Of a stretch of DNA of 64,000 nt, positions 47,835-59,060 are shown one piece after another. Where the stretch lies: NCBI GenBank assembly GCA_026413225.1, contig CM048572.1, positions 5,208,001-5,272,000 of the forward strand, given 5' to 3'. Source of the DNA: Otis tarda. Lineage: Eukaryota > Chordata > Aves > Otidiformes > Otididae. The notes beneath the pieces were generated by a model that was not told the DNA's origin, searched no databases, and saw only the letters and a program-made list of their open reading frames with translations. The position numbers and the translations under genes were made by a program. The first letter of the stretch is position 1, and the number at the start of each line of letters is the position of its first letter.

Positions 47835-48300
47835 CTCGGCAGTGCAAGTCCGGACAGCTTTGCCAAGCCTGGGGAGCATCAACCGCTCTCCCCGAGCAAG
47901 CCAAAGCCCGGCAGTTTCTCAAACAGCAGCCCGTGTCAGGCAGTTACCAAACGTACCCTGCTCCTGCGCTCCAGCCCCTGGGCAGCAGCACGGCTGCATG
48001 TAGAGTCTTGCGGTGGAGGGAAGAGAGAGACGGGAGAGCTCCCAGACTGACAAGCAGGTTTTGCGGTTTTGTTTAAGATGCTGAATCAGAGTTTCACCTG
48101 GAGGGGAGGCAGAAGGGGATGGATCGTGGTTGGCAGGTGTCTGCAGGAATACTCCGATTCGCCTATCTCTGAGGCTGGCAGACGGCACGGCTTGGCTGGT
48201 GCGGTTGTTTCTGCCACTCCAAAGGCGGTTAACGTCGTTGTCAGATAGGAACGTGCTGGTTCTTGTCTTGTGGCCCTACCGACAAGGGAAAGCTCCTTTG
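47835..48300. other. Extended CpG-rich patch
   Basis: About 23 CpG in 465 bases by hand count, clearly above the neighbouring kilobases, with mixed rather than G-rich composition. The highest local density is at 48180-48240 (GACGGCACGG, GGCGGTTAACGTCG). Short open frames on both strands cross it, none recognisable. It could mark a distal regulatory element or a noncoding transcript start. Confidence 0.45.
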
Positions 48301-49620
48301 AACAAATCTGCAGCAATTTGAAGGGATAATGAAATTCAGCATCCGCCCAGGCTGCTGAGCATACTGAATTACGAAAGGTTCAGGGCTCAGTTTTGTCCTG
48401 TCAGATTGTCCTCTTGGCCCCCAAGAGCAGCTTCTCACATTGACTGCACTTCTTCCACAGTGTAGGCCCCAGCAATCACTTCTTGGGGCGAACGGGTGCT
48501 CTGTATAATCTCAAACAGTACAAACACAAGCAGCAGGTCTTGATCACTGAATGTACAATGGAGGAATATCACTCAAGCCTGCTACCAGCTCTGAAACAGC
48601 TGTGCCATAATCACAGAAAACTCCAACTATCCAACATGGGGGTGGGCTAGGTTTTCACCAGGAGTACGTTAATGTTCTCCCCACTTGAGTGAGCACCAGT
48701 AAACTTCTCAACATTGGGCAGCACTTCGATTATTGACTCCGGTGAGCTGTTCTGTAATTTTCTGCCTTCGCCATGGATCATTCTTGTTTGTCCAGTCTTG
48801 TTGCATGGATGGATGTACTTGTGCTTCCCAAGCTGCGCTGCTGTGCCGGGTCACTAGATGGTGTGCAACCGTGGTGGTGCAGAGGAAGTCAAACCAGGAA
48901 CAGGCTGAGAAGAGGAAGTGGAAATAAGATGTTTTAGCTCGAGCAGGAGAAGGTTATAGCCGTAGCAGTGCCTTCAGGTCAAGATTAGATGCATGAGCTT
49001 TTCCCTGGTTGGGAAAAGCTTCCAGAGCTTCCATAGTGACCGTATTATGCCAAGTTTAAACTAATCTTTTCATGCCCTCACTTTCCCATGTATTAAAATT
49101 CACCAGGAACATAAATAGTTACTTCATTGCCATCTGTTTTTATTCTGCTAGATAATGTAATCAAGACTATTCTACACACGAGAAGTGTTGCTTAACTAAA
49201 TATCATCCAAAACACAACCTACAGATTTTTGAAAGTCACCAGTATTTGTTGACATTTGAGACTGAAGCAGCTGGATCAAGACAGGGCACGTTACAAATGA
49301 GGCACTTCTCTGCCCCTTTTCTACTGCTTAAATACTTCCATAGAAGTTTTCCTTTTTAAAAAAAAAAAAAAAGTAATTGCTGAAATAGAAATTTCTTTTC
49401 TGGATTTTCTTTGAGAAGCTGCAGTTCTTGGTTTAAGGATGATTTATTTTCCATGTTGTGTTTCAGAAAACTAAAAAAGAAGAAAGTTTTTTTTTTTTAA
49501 ATGTAATCTCTCCTCCCTAGAAAAATAACAAGCATAAAAATATTGCTGCAGATAGTTTTTGCATTGGCTGAAATTTTCATTAGAAACTAACAAGCACATA
49601 AATGAACACGCTATCAATCA
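48301..49620. other. Noncoding stretch, no gene seen
   Basis: A16 run near 49358 and T-run near 49487. No gene or transposon recognised. Confidence 0.55.
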
Positions 49621-49623
49621 GGT

Positions 49624-49700
49624 TCTGTGACTTGCCCAAAGCCACAAGGACAAAACAATAAAGTGAAGCGCCGAGTACTTAGATCCAAGCCCCATGGTCT
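49624..49700 (-). repeat. MIR-like SINE relic
   Basis: TCTGTGACTTGCCCAAAGCCACAAGG followed by AAAGTGAAGCGCCGAGTACTTAGATCCAAGCCC follows, in order, the antisense MIR core ('gtgacttgcccaaggtcacac...gtggcagagccgggattagaaccc'). This is one of the clearest MIR-like pieces in the window. Confidence 0.6.
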
Positions 49701-50084
49701 GCTCCGGCCACTGGGCCTTGCAGATTGCAACTAGCAATAAGAAGACGAGATCCACCAAAGATAAGCGGGCCAGTTCAGTCTCTGACTCTGCTAAGTCTGC
49801 CTCAAAGTGGTTATGTGGGCGGTGCAGAATTTGTCAAACACGATGTTCACAAAGATCTCCCTAAGCACAGCTGAGAAAAAAATGAAGACAACCCTACCAT
49901 AAAGTGACACATAATTCAGCTGAAGTGAAACATACTGATGCAACAGCGGAGAATAACTCATTCCCCTTAGGCAAAACTCATCCAAAAAGCTAATAATGAA
50001 AACTGGAAGACTCCAAACCATTATTTTTACTTTCCAGGCCAGCAGCAGGGATAGCTTATGTGGTTAGCAGCTGACTCCTCAGTT

Positions 50085-50215
50085 TTATTCTTGTTTCCAC
50101 CGCTAACTCACTGCGTGATCTTGCAGCGTCACTGTTCTGGGCCTCAGTTTACTTGTCGGTTGATTGTAAAATATTTGACTGATACGTGCAAAATATTCTG
50201 AGTGAATAGGGACGG
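50085..50215 (+). repeat. MIR-like SINE relic
   Basis: CCGCTAACTCACTGCGTGATCTTGCAGCGTCACTG, then CTGGGCCTCAGTTTACTTGTC and GATTGTAAAATATTTGAC, match the sense MIR core through the 'cctcagtttcctcatctgtaaaatgggg' segment in the right order. At about 130 bases it is the longest MIR-like relic here. Confidence 0.62.
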
Positions 50216-50597
50216 GGCTGGATATTGAGGCAGATGCTAGTGACCTTTTTGGAGCCTGCTTTCTACCCATGGTTTAGAAGAGGATAAAAGAGGGAGACAT
50301 CCCACACATGCATCTTTAGACTGGGAGGAAAGGAAAGAAAGAGGAGTGATTTATGCTGCCATTCCTATTCTAGATGCTGTGAGAGCTATCAGGACCATGT
50401 CGCTGGCTGGGCTGGAGCCAACTTTCCTTGTGCCTGGTGGCAGCATCTCCTGGACAATGGCTTTCAGCAATGCAAAGGGTTGTGCCAGCACCAGCCAAGG
50501 AACTGAGTAGGCCTGGGGTGGAGGCTATTTGGACTTGCAGTGCTGCCAAAAAATAGTGCCTAAAATATAAGCATAACATTCTCTGGCCAGGCCTCTA

Positions 50598-50644
50598 TGG
50601 GTGTAAATCACTCAGTCCTGGGAAGTCGGGGTGATTTACACCCA
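50598..50644. repeat. Perfect 14/19/14 inverted repeat
   Basis: TGGGTGTAAATCAC (50598-50611) and GTGATTTACACCCA (50631-50644) are exact complements. With a small bulge the pairing extends outwards through CTCT (50593-50596) and AGAG (50648-50651). The arm word GTGTAAATC is shared with the decayed palindrome at 39469-39540, so this is probably another copy of that ancient palindromic family. Confidence 0.93.
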
Positions 50645-50659
50645 GTGAGAGCTCATCCC

Positions 50660-53125
50660 TGGATCCCGCATGAACTACCCTCCAAGGTAGTCCCTCAAGG
50701 ACTCCATCTTTCTGTCAGTTTGTTCTCAGCTGATGGCTTCCAGTTCAAATTTGCTTACTTAATCAGTAAAAACTTAAGAGCTCCCTCCATTCATTAGAGA
50801 GGAATTGAATCAAACCCATGATTCTGTATCTGTTTTCCAGACAGATTCTTGACATCATAAGGTAGCACATATGCTTCAAGCTTCTGCAAGAAAAAAGGGA
50901 GAATACACCCGCAGATAGATGGGATACAGAGCTCAAATCTGCTGTTGTCAGTGATTACAACTCAGAAATCACAGGAAAGGGGTCAATGCCTTAGCAGTGA
51001 CCCATTTTTACCTGCATGCTGGTCTGTAGTTTGGGAATGGAATACAAATGCAACTCTTTCTTGGAAGGTCATTGAATTGAGCTGAACTGACCCAACCAGT
51101 TACTGTTGGCCTGTAGAAACACCGTGGACAGCAATATTTATGATGATTACCCTGACAGGCTGAATAATTGCTTTGCAGCTAAAATGCTAAAAGCAATGGA
51201 GCTGGATTTTCAAAAGAGGTATTTCATCAGAGATTCCTAAATAAAATAATTGTGGGAAGTAACTGGCAAATGGAGCTGGTGGCTGGATTTGTGTTAATAT
51301 ATATGTGTGTATATATATGCACAGAGATATTTCTGGGTACATGTATAAAGCAGAGCAGAAAAGGGAAGAAAGCAATCTCTTTAGACTGGAGAATTCCATA
51401 AATCTTCCTGAATATGTCTATTGCTACTAATGTCACTAGGACCATTATTTCATTGGTAGTACTCATATACATAAATATATTTTCAGGGACCTGATATATA
51501 AAAATCAGAAGAGTTACACATGGTATGGAGTACTTAGTGTAGTCTATAGCATGAACCTACAGCTTTTGGTATTTACTTTTAGAGTTACATGAATAGCAAA
51601 AATGAAGCAATTTGTTTCCTCAAATGTTTGAGTCTAAAGTAAGAATTCGTACTTTTCAATCAGCTGCCTTATTTGGTATGCCACGCACGATACTACTGCA
51701 CTTTTTATCCTGAAAGGATTGGCACATCCAGCCTACTTCTACCAGTTACTAAAAGTTTGTGTTGTGGAATTAAGCAGGTGAACTACTGCAGTGGCTCATC
51801 TCATTATGTTCTAATCACTTCTGGTGTGAGGACAAGACTTTGAAAGGACCATTTTTACACATTTGTGCTGTATATGAATCCCTGCTTACGAGTTACCAGG
51901 CTGACTTTACTTCAACTACAAAGTGAGATTCAGATCTGCTTGGCTTTCAAATGAGGGGAGACATTTAAAAAATAGAGAATGTAGGGAAAGTGTTGATTTG
52001 AAACTAGTTCATAAAGTTGAATTCTTTGGTTAATGAATTTTCAAGATATTTAGATGTTGAAGTCTCTGAATTGGCATGAACAGATAGACACCGTAACTGC
52101 ATGTGCAACAGTGGAAAATGCAGGTGTAAGTGTTAAGATGTGAAAACTACTTTTTATGGGAGATGCCTGGCCAATGCACGTACCTGTTGATGTGCATACT
52201 TTCATGAAAACGTGATCCGCAAGGCGCAACCAGTTTGAATAATCAATAGCCATCTTCATACTCAGGTACCTCTTAATGCAATGCCAAGGAGTTTACCACA
52301 AGCTCTTATTAATGCAAACCCGTAGCTAAATCTTGTCCATTCGTACTGCACTGGAAAAAGCCCTCCAAGGAGCATTTCTTTTTCATCAAGGGGTTTCCTT
52401 CAGTGCTGGGTCATAGACCACTTTTTGCTGTGCTTTAGAGTCACCATACCGCCCATTCTCAGCTGCTACAGCAGCAAATATATAATCACTGCACAGGAAA
52501 TAAACCATTGTCTAAGTTTCGGGACAAGCACTACTTTTGTGTATCCATGAATACCGCAAAACCACTAAGTAGTCAAGTTAAACATAGATTCTCCAGACAC
52601 ACAAATGTGAGCTGGATTATGCGTGTCGTTGGTGTTATTTTGGCAGGTTTTGGATTTGAGAGTAACCTAGGCTGCTAAAGCTTTCTATGCCAAATTCTCC
52701 GGTCCCCGGCTTTGAATGTCCTGCCCAGCTTCCTGGGCACTTAAAGGACACAGAGGAAAAACATTCCTCTGGCAGATTTGGCAGGAACCTGTTTTATCAA
52801 AGCCAGTGGAGGTGGGGAAGAAGGTAGATCTTTCCAAATTCGGGTCCAGAGGGCCAAATCTCTCAGAGATGCAAATACAGAAACTTCCATGGGTGGTAAG
52901 TAAATGGGACAAGAGCTCAGGATGACTTCATCCTTTTTTCCCATTATTACCAGGTATTCTGTAATAGCACTTGCAGGCTCTAAGCAAGACTGGGACCTGC
53001 TGTGCTAGCACTTGTATGGACAAGAAAATAGACACTGTTCTTGCCCTGGAAGGTTTAGACCAAGATCTTGAAAGCAAGATGATTTCGGCCTTAAGGATGG
53101 TATGGCAGACAAAGAGCAGTAAAAG
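50660..53125. other. Noncoding stretch, no gene seen
   Basis: Contains a TA/TG-rich patch at about 51296-51320. GATTTTCAAAAG near 51208 resembles the edge word of another old sauropsid repeat but is too short to call. Open frames are short and unrecognised. Confidence 0.5.
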
Positions 53126-53133
53126 AGGGAAGG

Positions 53134-53165
53134 GAAGTGACTTGCTCAACGTCAGGAACACTTTG
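53134..53165 (-). repeat. Short MIR-like fragment
   Basis: GGAAGTGACTTGCTCAACGTCAGG matches the antisense MIR core over about 24 bases only. It could be chance. Confidence 0.3.
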
Positions 53166-53169
53166 AAAG

Positions 53170-54745
53170 TCTGCTGCTGCCTGTTCTGCCGGTTTAGACT
53201 CTCGTGGGCTGTCCCAGATAAACACCACCACAAAGTGGAAGTCTAATTCTTAGAAGCAGAAGCTGCTGTGTTCACTCATAGCCCATGGAGTTCCTAGATA
53301 TCAGCTACCGTTCTTTATCATTCATAATTTTAGCTCTTGAGGGATTGATTTTACATAGTGTCTCCCTGGTTTCCCACCACACCCCTTGTGGAAAAATCAG
53401 ACATTTGGAAAATTGTGATCTAAGTCGCAATAGGTGTTCCATATCCTGGAAGTAATTTTTGATGTATCTGCATATTTTTCAGTTTCTGTCTCTATCATGA
53501 TATCTCAGAGCATTTGCAAATCAGTTTAAAACATCATACCATATCAGATGTGAACAACTATGTTCCTTCTCACCCATCCCCAACCACGCTCCAGGCTTCC
53601 ACTTCCCTAGGCAGATTTCTCAGGAGGAATCTGAGTGAATAGCTAGCCTTGCTGGATGCTTTGAAGGGCAATACAGATGAATGTTGCCAAACCATTAGGG
53701 AAAGCAAGTTGTTGCTTAAGGTGAACCTCCTTAGGAAACGCCTTCATCCACAAAGGTATATGTTAACCTCACTTGAATACATGGAAAGTTCAGATCACTT
53801 GGATTCAAGATTGTAGTTGATCTCAACATCTGTAGAGATGAAAGGAGCTGCAGCATCCCAACCATACTGGGATTTGTTTAGAGAGATCCAAACTGGGAAT
53901 TCGGATTCCATTGCAACTGGAAACAAACTGATAACTAGTTCAGCCTGCCAAGCAATGCAGCAACTAATGAATGCTCCCATAACCTCCCTGATAGGTTATT
54001 CCAGCAGCACACTTTACTCTACACTTTAGCTTGCTAGGATTTCTTTCTGGGAACTTAAACAACACCAGCTTGATGCAGCCTCAATCCAGAGACCTGGGGA
54101 AGTAGATTACGCTACTGAGCTGCCCCTAACAGGCAATGCTTCCTGAGCTGCAAACACCAACTCAATGTATTTCAACCAGGAAAAAAAAAAACTTTAGGTG
54201 CTGGAGAGTAGAGGGAGACACAAGAGGATCCTTGGAAAGCCATCCATTAATACATGACCATTTTCTGTTACGTAGGCCATCCCTTCTCTCCTTGCCTTGC
54301 CAAGAAACTGAAACACAAGTGGCTCATGGTGGATGGAAGGGTCATCCCAGGAGCTACTCAAATGAAAGCTGAGACAGAAATGGGACTTGGCCCTTTCTGC
54401 TCTTGCCTACTGGCAGAGCACCTGCTCTCTCAGGGAGCTCTTCTTTGCCTGGAGCTCCCAGGCTGAACTGGGAGTCACTGTTCTCTGCCATCACCACCAC
54501 CAGGCTTCCTACGGGTCATTTGTGTATTGAGAGCAAGTGCGATTCTCATCTTCCTGTTCACTGAACTCCCAAATTGTCCCTTTCACTTAAAGGACACTGA
54601 GGTTAAACTCCATTTTATAACATTCTTTGTCCTTTTAATGCTCAGTCCACTTCTTCAATGACTACACTATCTGGCCACCATGACATAATCTCTAGACTTT
54701 TTGTACCTTGACATCCCTTGACATTCCCTGTAATATATGACTCGC
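53170..54745. other. Noncoding stretch, no gene seen
   Basis: A12 run near 54181. Short open frames without recognisable content. No transposon until the CR1 at 54751. Confidence 0.55.
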
Positions 54746-54750
54746 ATATA

Positions 54751-55345
54751 TCACAGAATCATAGAATGGCTTCACTTGGAAGATACCTTAAAGATCATCC
54801 AGTTCCAATGCCCCTGCCCCGGGCAGGGGCACCTTGCACCAGACCAGGTCACTCAAAGCCCCCTCCAACCTGGCCTTGAACACTAACACGGATGAGGCAT
54901 ACACAGCTTCTCCAGGCAACCTGTGCCAGTGCTTCACCACCCTCAAAGTAAAGAATTTCTTCCTTAGGTCTTACCTAAATCTGCCCTCTTCCAGTTTAAA
55001 ACCATTACCCCTTGTCCTATCCCAACAGACGCTGCTGAAGAATCTCTCCCCTTCTTTCCTGTAGCTCCCTTTAGGCACTGGAAGGCCACTTTAAGGTCTC
55101 CCCAGAGCCTTCTCTTCTCCAGGCTGAACAGCCCCAGCTCTCTCAGCCTGTCCTCACAGGAGAGGTGCTCCAGCCCTCTGATCATCTTTGTGGCCTCCTC
55201 TGGACTCGATCCAACAGGTTCACATCCTTCTTATGTTGGGTGTTCCAGAGCTGGATGTAGTTGGGGTCTCAGGAAAGCAGAGCAGAGGGTGAGAATCACC
55301 TCCCTTGATCTTCTGGCGATGATTTTTTGATGATGATACACACAT
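54751..55345 (-). mobile_element. CR1 LINE fragment, longest copy
   Basis: The plus strand starts TCACAGAATCATAGAATGG, the reverse complement of the CR1 3' end. It runs through the 'atcatccagttcc' and 'gcccctgccccgggcagggg' segments into the coding end of ORF2. Read on the minus strand at 54964-55185, it gives the CR1 reverse-transcriptase C-terminal signature [15 protein letters not shown] followed by GDL. The frame is then broken downstream. The copy is 5' truncated at about 600 bases, has no full enzyme and is inactive. Confidence 0.95.
54964..55185 (-). pseudogene. CR1 ORF2 C-terminal remnant
   Basis: A 73-codon open piece of the CR1 reverse-transcriptase polyprotein tail. It contains the family's conserved motif [15 protein letters not shown] and the following GDL, but none of the catalytic palm or endonuclease parts. 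It is a fragment carried by the CR1 copy and has no start of its own in the family sense. Confidence 0.85.
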
Positions 55346-56360
55346 CTTACTTACAGACTGTAGCACACTGTGTTCTCTCCAATCCTGAAATTCTTGGCTC
55401 AGTACATTCTGAAGTTAGCAGCTAATTCTGACTCCCATTTCTGAAGGACACTGAGAAATGAAGAGCCAAAATACTGAGTACCTCAGTGCAACAGACCAAA
55501 GGGGTTCCCCAACCGTAAACTTCTTGACAGAAAAATGTCTGCTGTTCTGGGCAGGCCATTAGGAAAGGAAAAGAAAAAAAAACACCTCCTCCTCTTCTCA
55601 TGCCACTCACTTCTGTGAAGGGATTTGGTCTGTATTTTTTGAGGTCCTGAAGAATTTAGAAAAATTTTTCTTTATTATATTTTTGGATTGAGAATTTCCC
55701 TTGATTCCTCTCTATTTGTTGCAACAGATTTCTTCCTATTTACGTAAATTAAGGATCTGGGTCCTGGTTTCCAACCAAACCAAGGAGTACTCAAGTACAA
55801 TGGGGCAGATTGTCCTCACAGGATTTCTAGCTGCGTAGAGAATCCAAAGTGCCAGAAGTCTTGTGGGAAGGACTGTTTTCAGGGAAATTCCGAGCCATAG
55901 TTTCCATATGTGTCATATAAGTAATGTCACCCCAGACTATAAACCTTCTGAAGTCAGCCTGCTGCATTCAATACTTCTGGCTACATAATAATATTATATA
56001 ATTTTATATATTTTTTTCCCTTCTGCTTTAAACTACCTCAATTAAAATAAAATTGTGACACCAATATTTATCAATCTCTCTGAAAATGCAGAAGGATAGG
56101 ATTTATCTGGAGGGTGCCATCCTTAGCTGGTGAAAAAAAGAAATTTTAGTTGTGCCATGTGGTGACATGTTAGGTGCTTAGATGGCATGGAGATAAAGCC
56201 TTCTACATTAACTGTTGCAGAGGAGCATGACGCTGAGGACTGAGCATCATTTCTGGATCCGTCTTTCCTGCAAACTCTGAGCAGCTGGTGGTAATTTTGA
56301 TCAGATGAATTCCTCCTATGAGGAGGAAAGGCAACGTATGCTGGTACTTTAATTTCATTT
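55346..56360. other. Noncoding stretch, no gene seen
   Basis: A-run near 55572; AT-rich patch at about 55985-56020. No gene or transposon recognised. Confidence 0.55.
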
Positions 56361-56361
56361 C

Positions 56362-56840
56362 AATTTGCTTTAGTAGAGATTTATAATTATTATAAGGAAC
56401 GATTTTATAATGTAATTCTGTGTTGTCAGAGTAGGTTAGCTTTATGACCTGCTTTAAAAAATAAATGCGGCTTTAATTAAAACAAAACCGAAGAGAGAAG
56501 TACAGTCTTGTACCAACGTGTTGCTGTCAGCACCCTGCTAACTCTCTGAATTGAACTGTAAGCCTCTGCTCAAAGACACCAGTGCCAAAAACAAAGCTCA
56601 TGGCACATTTAAAGGTACCAGTGGCTTATTTTTAATTTGTATCTCAACTTAGTATTGTTGGAGGTTTTCTAATAACAATTATGATGACTGTCAGAAATCA
56701 GACACTAATGAAGAGCAGCCTTTAGTAGGCTGTCAACTTTTACAGAAGCGTAGCGGGCTGCATTAATAGACCCCACTCTCTTTTTGCTTAGCAGCAGTGC
56801 ATTTTCATTACTTGAAATGGAGTCACTTTTGGTCTAACCT
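56362..56840. promoter_or_regulatory. Candidate conserved regulatory block
   Basis: TTATAATTATTATAAGG near 56381, TAATGTAATTC, GGCTTTAATTAAAAC near 56469, AACAAAGCTCATGG near 56590, TTATTTTTAATTTG near 56628, AATAACAATTATGATG near 56672, CACTAATGAAG and GCATTAATAGACC near 56761. These homeodomain and SOX-type words spread over nearly 480 unique bases with no low complexity. It is a strong conserved-element candidate by appearance. Confidence 0.38.
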
Positions 56841-57286
56841 AGTACGAGATCAGAATCAGACTCATTAAATTTAGCCTTCAAGCTGCCGTCTTTCATGAGG
56901 TAAGATGGTTTTGCTTTTACATAATGGATGTCACAGAGCTCATCTTCAGTACACGCTCACACTACTTGTAATTTTCTGTATTTGCATTATCTGACATGCA
57001 AGACAGTATTAATGCTATATCACTCTGAAGTCTCTCTGACATCAGCAAATAGAGCCACCATGCAAAGCAGAGACTTTCTAGTATGCATTCACCAGACACA
57101 GCCCCATTTTTGCCCTTGTGTCTCCTTTACAATGTCAGTGATATTAAGCTGACATATTAAACCATTTCAGTATCACTTTATCAGAATTCTTCATGTCTTG
57201 GTGTCCGTCATGCATTAAGATGTGAAGAGCTGTTGCATGGCTGATGCTGCATGGCTTGGTTAGGCTGGTATGTAATATTCTGTGGA

Positions 57287-57335
57287 GTAAAATCTGGCTT
57301 CCTAGAAGTCAATGGAGATTTTGATTTCACTAATG
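57287..57335. repeat. Decayed ancient palindromic repeat
   Basis: GAGTAAAATCTGGC, GAAGTCAATGG and GATTTTGATTTCAC occur in the order of a palindromic reptile/bird repeat with a 'gtcaatgg' centre that I recall from sauropsid genomes. Only about 50 bases are recognisable. Confidence 0.35.
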
Positions 57336-57339
57336 TTAG

Positions 57340-58640
57340 TATTAATATTGATTTCCTTCTCATTAAATTCAGAGTTAGAGAATTATCTAGCCCATAAAGT
57401 ACATTTTGGGATAGCTATCAACTTTTGAATAAATTTTACTCTGACTTCTTAAAACTAAGTTCCTCCTTTGCTATTGGATAGCGGCTGAAAATGCAATGAT
57501 AAAATTAATTCTGGATCCCTAGTAAAAAATATATACCCAGCACAAACGGGGAACAGCTTCTAGGTGAATAGCAAGATGTAAAAACAGAAAGGTGAGGAGC
57601 AGATTGCATTATTTGCCTCCAACTCCTCTGTGCAATATGTTTACCTGGGCGCTGAAACCCGTACAAAAGTCTACCACCATCAAGTTTCCCAGTGGGGAAG
57701 CTCAAGGAAGGAGTTTGCAGTAGCTGTCAATATTAAAGAATTGATGCCATATACAGGAATGTATTTTGAAAAGTAAAGGTAGTTGAAATGCCCACGTTTA
57801 AAAAAATCTCAGCCAAATGAACTCCTTTCAGTTACGTAAAATCACTCAAAAATCTCTTTGCATTTGGAAGGATAAAAAGAAGAAACAAAGTACTTATATT
57901 CTCCCTGTTCAAATGTAAATGAAACAAAATGTCTGCCTGTTATCCCATTGGACAAATCTAATCTGAAGTATTGAAAACATCGCCCCCCCCGCCTCTGCCT
58001 ATAATGAGATATAAAGGAAAACAACTGCTAACACAAGTAGACTTTGTACTGCGTGAACAACTTTTCCTGTATTAGCAAAGCAGACTACTAATATGATATG
58101 ATGAGACATTACTAATGCAACAGAGGGTAGCTAATGCAAACAAAATATGTTGGAGTGCCTAGTTGAACTGAATAGAGAATTTGTTTGTCTGGGACCCAGA
58201 TTCCGCAAATCAAAGTAAATCACATAGAAATTAATCTTACGGATAATTCAATAAACAAGTCAGGCCCATCAGATGCACCAGACCGTTTGTGGACATTGGA
58301 GATCCAAGAACCTAAATCCCACACTGACTTTTGAAGAGACATGGGTGCTTGGCTGTCCTTGGCACTTTGGAAAATCTCTTCTTGTATAAATAATGAAAGA
58401 TGATAATTTGCACTGACATAATAACTAAGTATATATGATTACCAGTAAAGGTTGTAAAACTGCTCTTCAAGTCTTCGAGAGCATTGCTGTCATTGGATTG
58501 AAGACCGTGTGTTCATAACAAGTTCATCTCTGAGAAGTAGCTGGTTATAATGCTCTCTTAAAAGAATAGTAGTGATTTTTTTTTTTGCCTCCTTCGCCCT
58601 CCTCCCACTCTCAGCTCTTAAAGACGATATTTTCTCCGGT
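57340..58640. other. Noncoding stretch, no gene seen
   Basis: C8 run at 57983-57990 and a T-run near 58577. A stretch at 58310-58380 has words (CCTAAATCCCACACTGACTTTTG) like another old sauropsid repeat, too decayed to call. Confidence 0.5.
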
Positions 58641-58646
58641 AAATTG

Positions 58647-58678
58647 ATAGGTTTGAGCAAATTATTGCTCAAACCTAT
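58647..58678. repeat. Perfect 14/4/14 inverted repeat
   Basis: ATAGGTTTGAGCAA (58647-58660), loop ATTA, then TTGCTCAAACCTAT (58665-58678), an exact complement. Random expectation for an arm this long with so small a loop is well below one in a hundred for the whole window. As RNA it would form a stable 14-bp hairpin, too short for a microRNA precursor. Confidence 0.97.
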
Positions 58679-58769
58679 TCCTAGTTTCAGCTGAGGGTAA
58701 TATCTCCCACAGCAAAGGGTCTGCTTAGGCTTTGATGCATTTCACTCAAAAGACCGTCTATTAAATTGA

Positions 58770-59060
58770 ATACCTGTGTCCTCTCCCACAACCTCGAGGG
58801 CTGCGCGCTTCAGTGGGAGCCGCTTTGCAGCCGGCAGCAATGAGTCGCAATTTGTTATTAAAACTGCAGCTCCCCACTGCTTGCTGCTGCTGACTACCAT
58901 GAGGCTGGAGTCTGCTCAAGAAACGCAGAGAAAGCAGAAACTGAGAATATTCCCAAGCTCACCTTCTAATGAAGGCATATGGCATTCAGGATATTGTTAT
59001 TCACGTAGTAATTGGCAACGGCCTACACATATTTATGGTACCGCTCATCATGCTTAGGAA
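58770..59060. promoter_or_regulatory. Candidate conserved regulatory block
   Basis: Begins with a small CpG cluster (CTCGAGGGCTGCGCGC near 58793), then GAGTCGCAATTTGTTATTAAAAC near 58841, GGATATTGTTATTCACG near 58990, GTAGTAATTGGC near 59006 and ATATTTATGG near 59029. Unique sequence, enhancer-like by word content; untested. Confidence 0.33.

Noticed and set aside
58647-58678. MicroRNA precursor
   Set aside because: The stem is only 14 bp with a 4-base loop, and flanks do not extend the pairing; too short for Drosha/Dicer processing.
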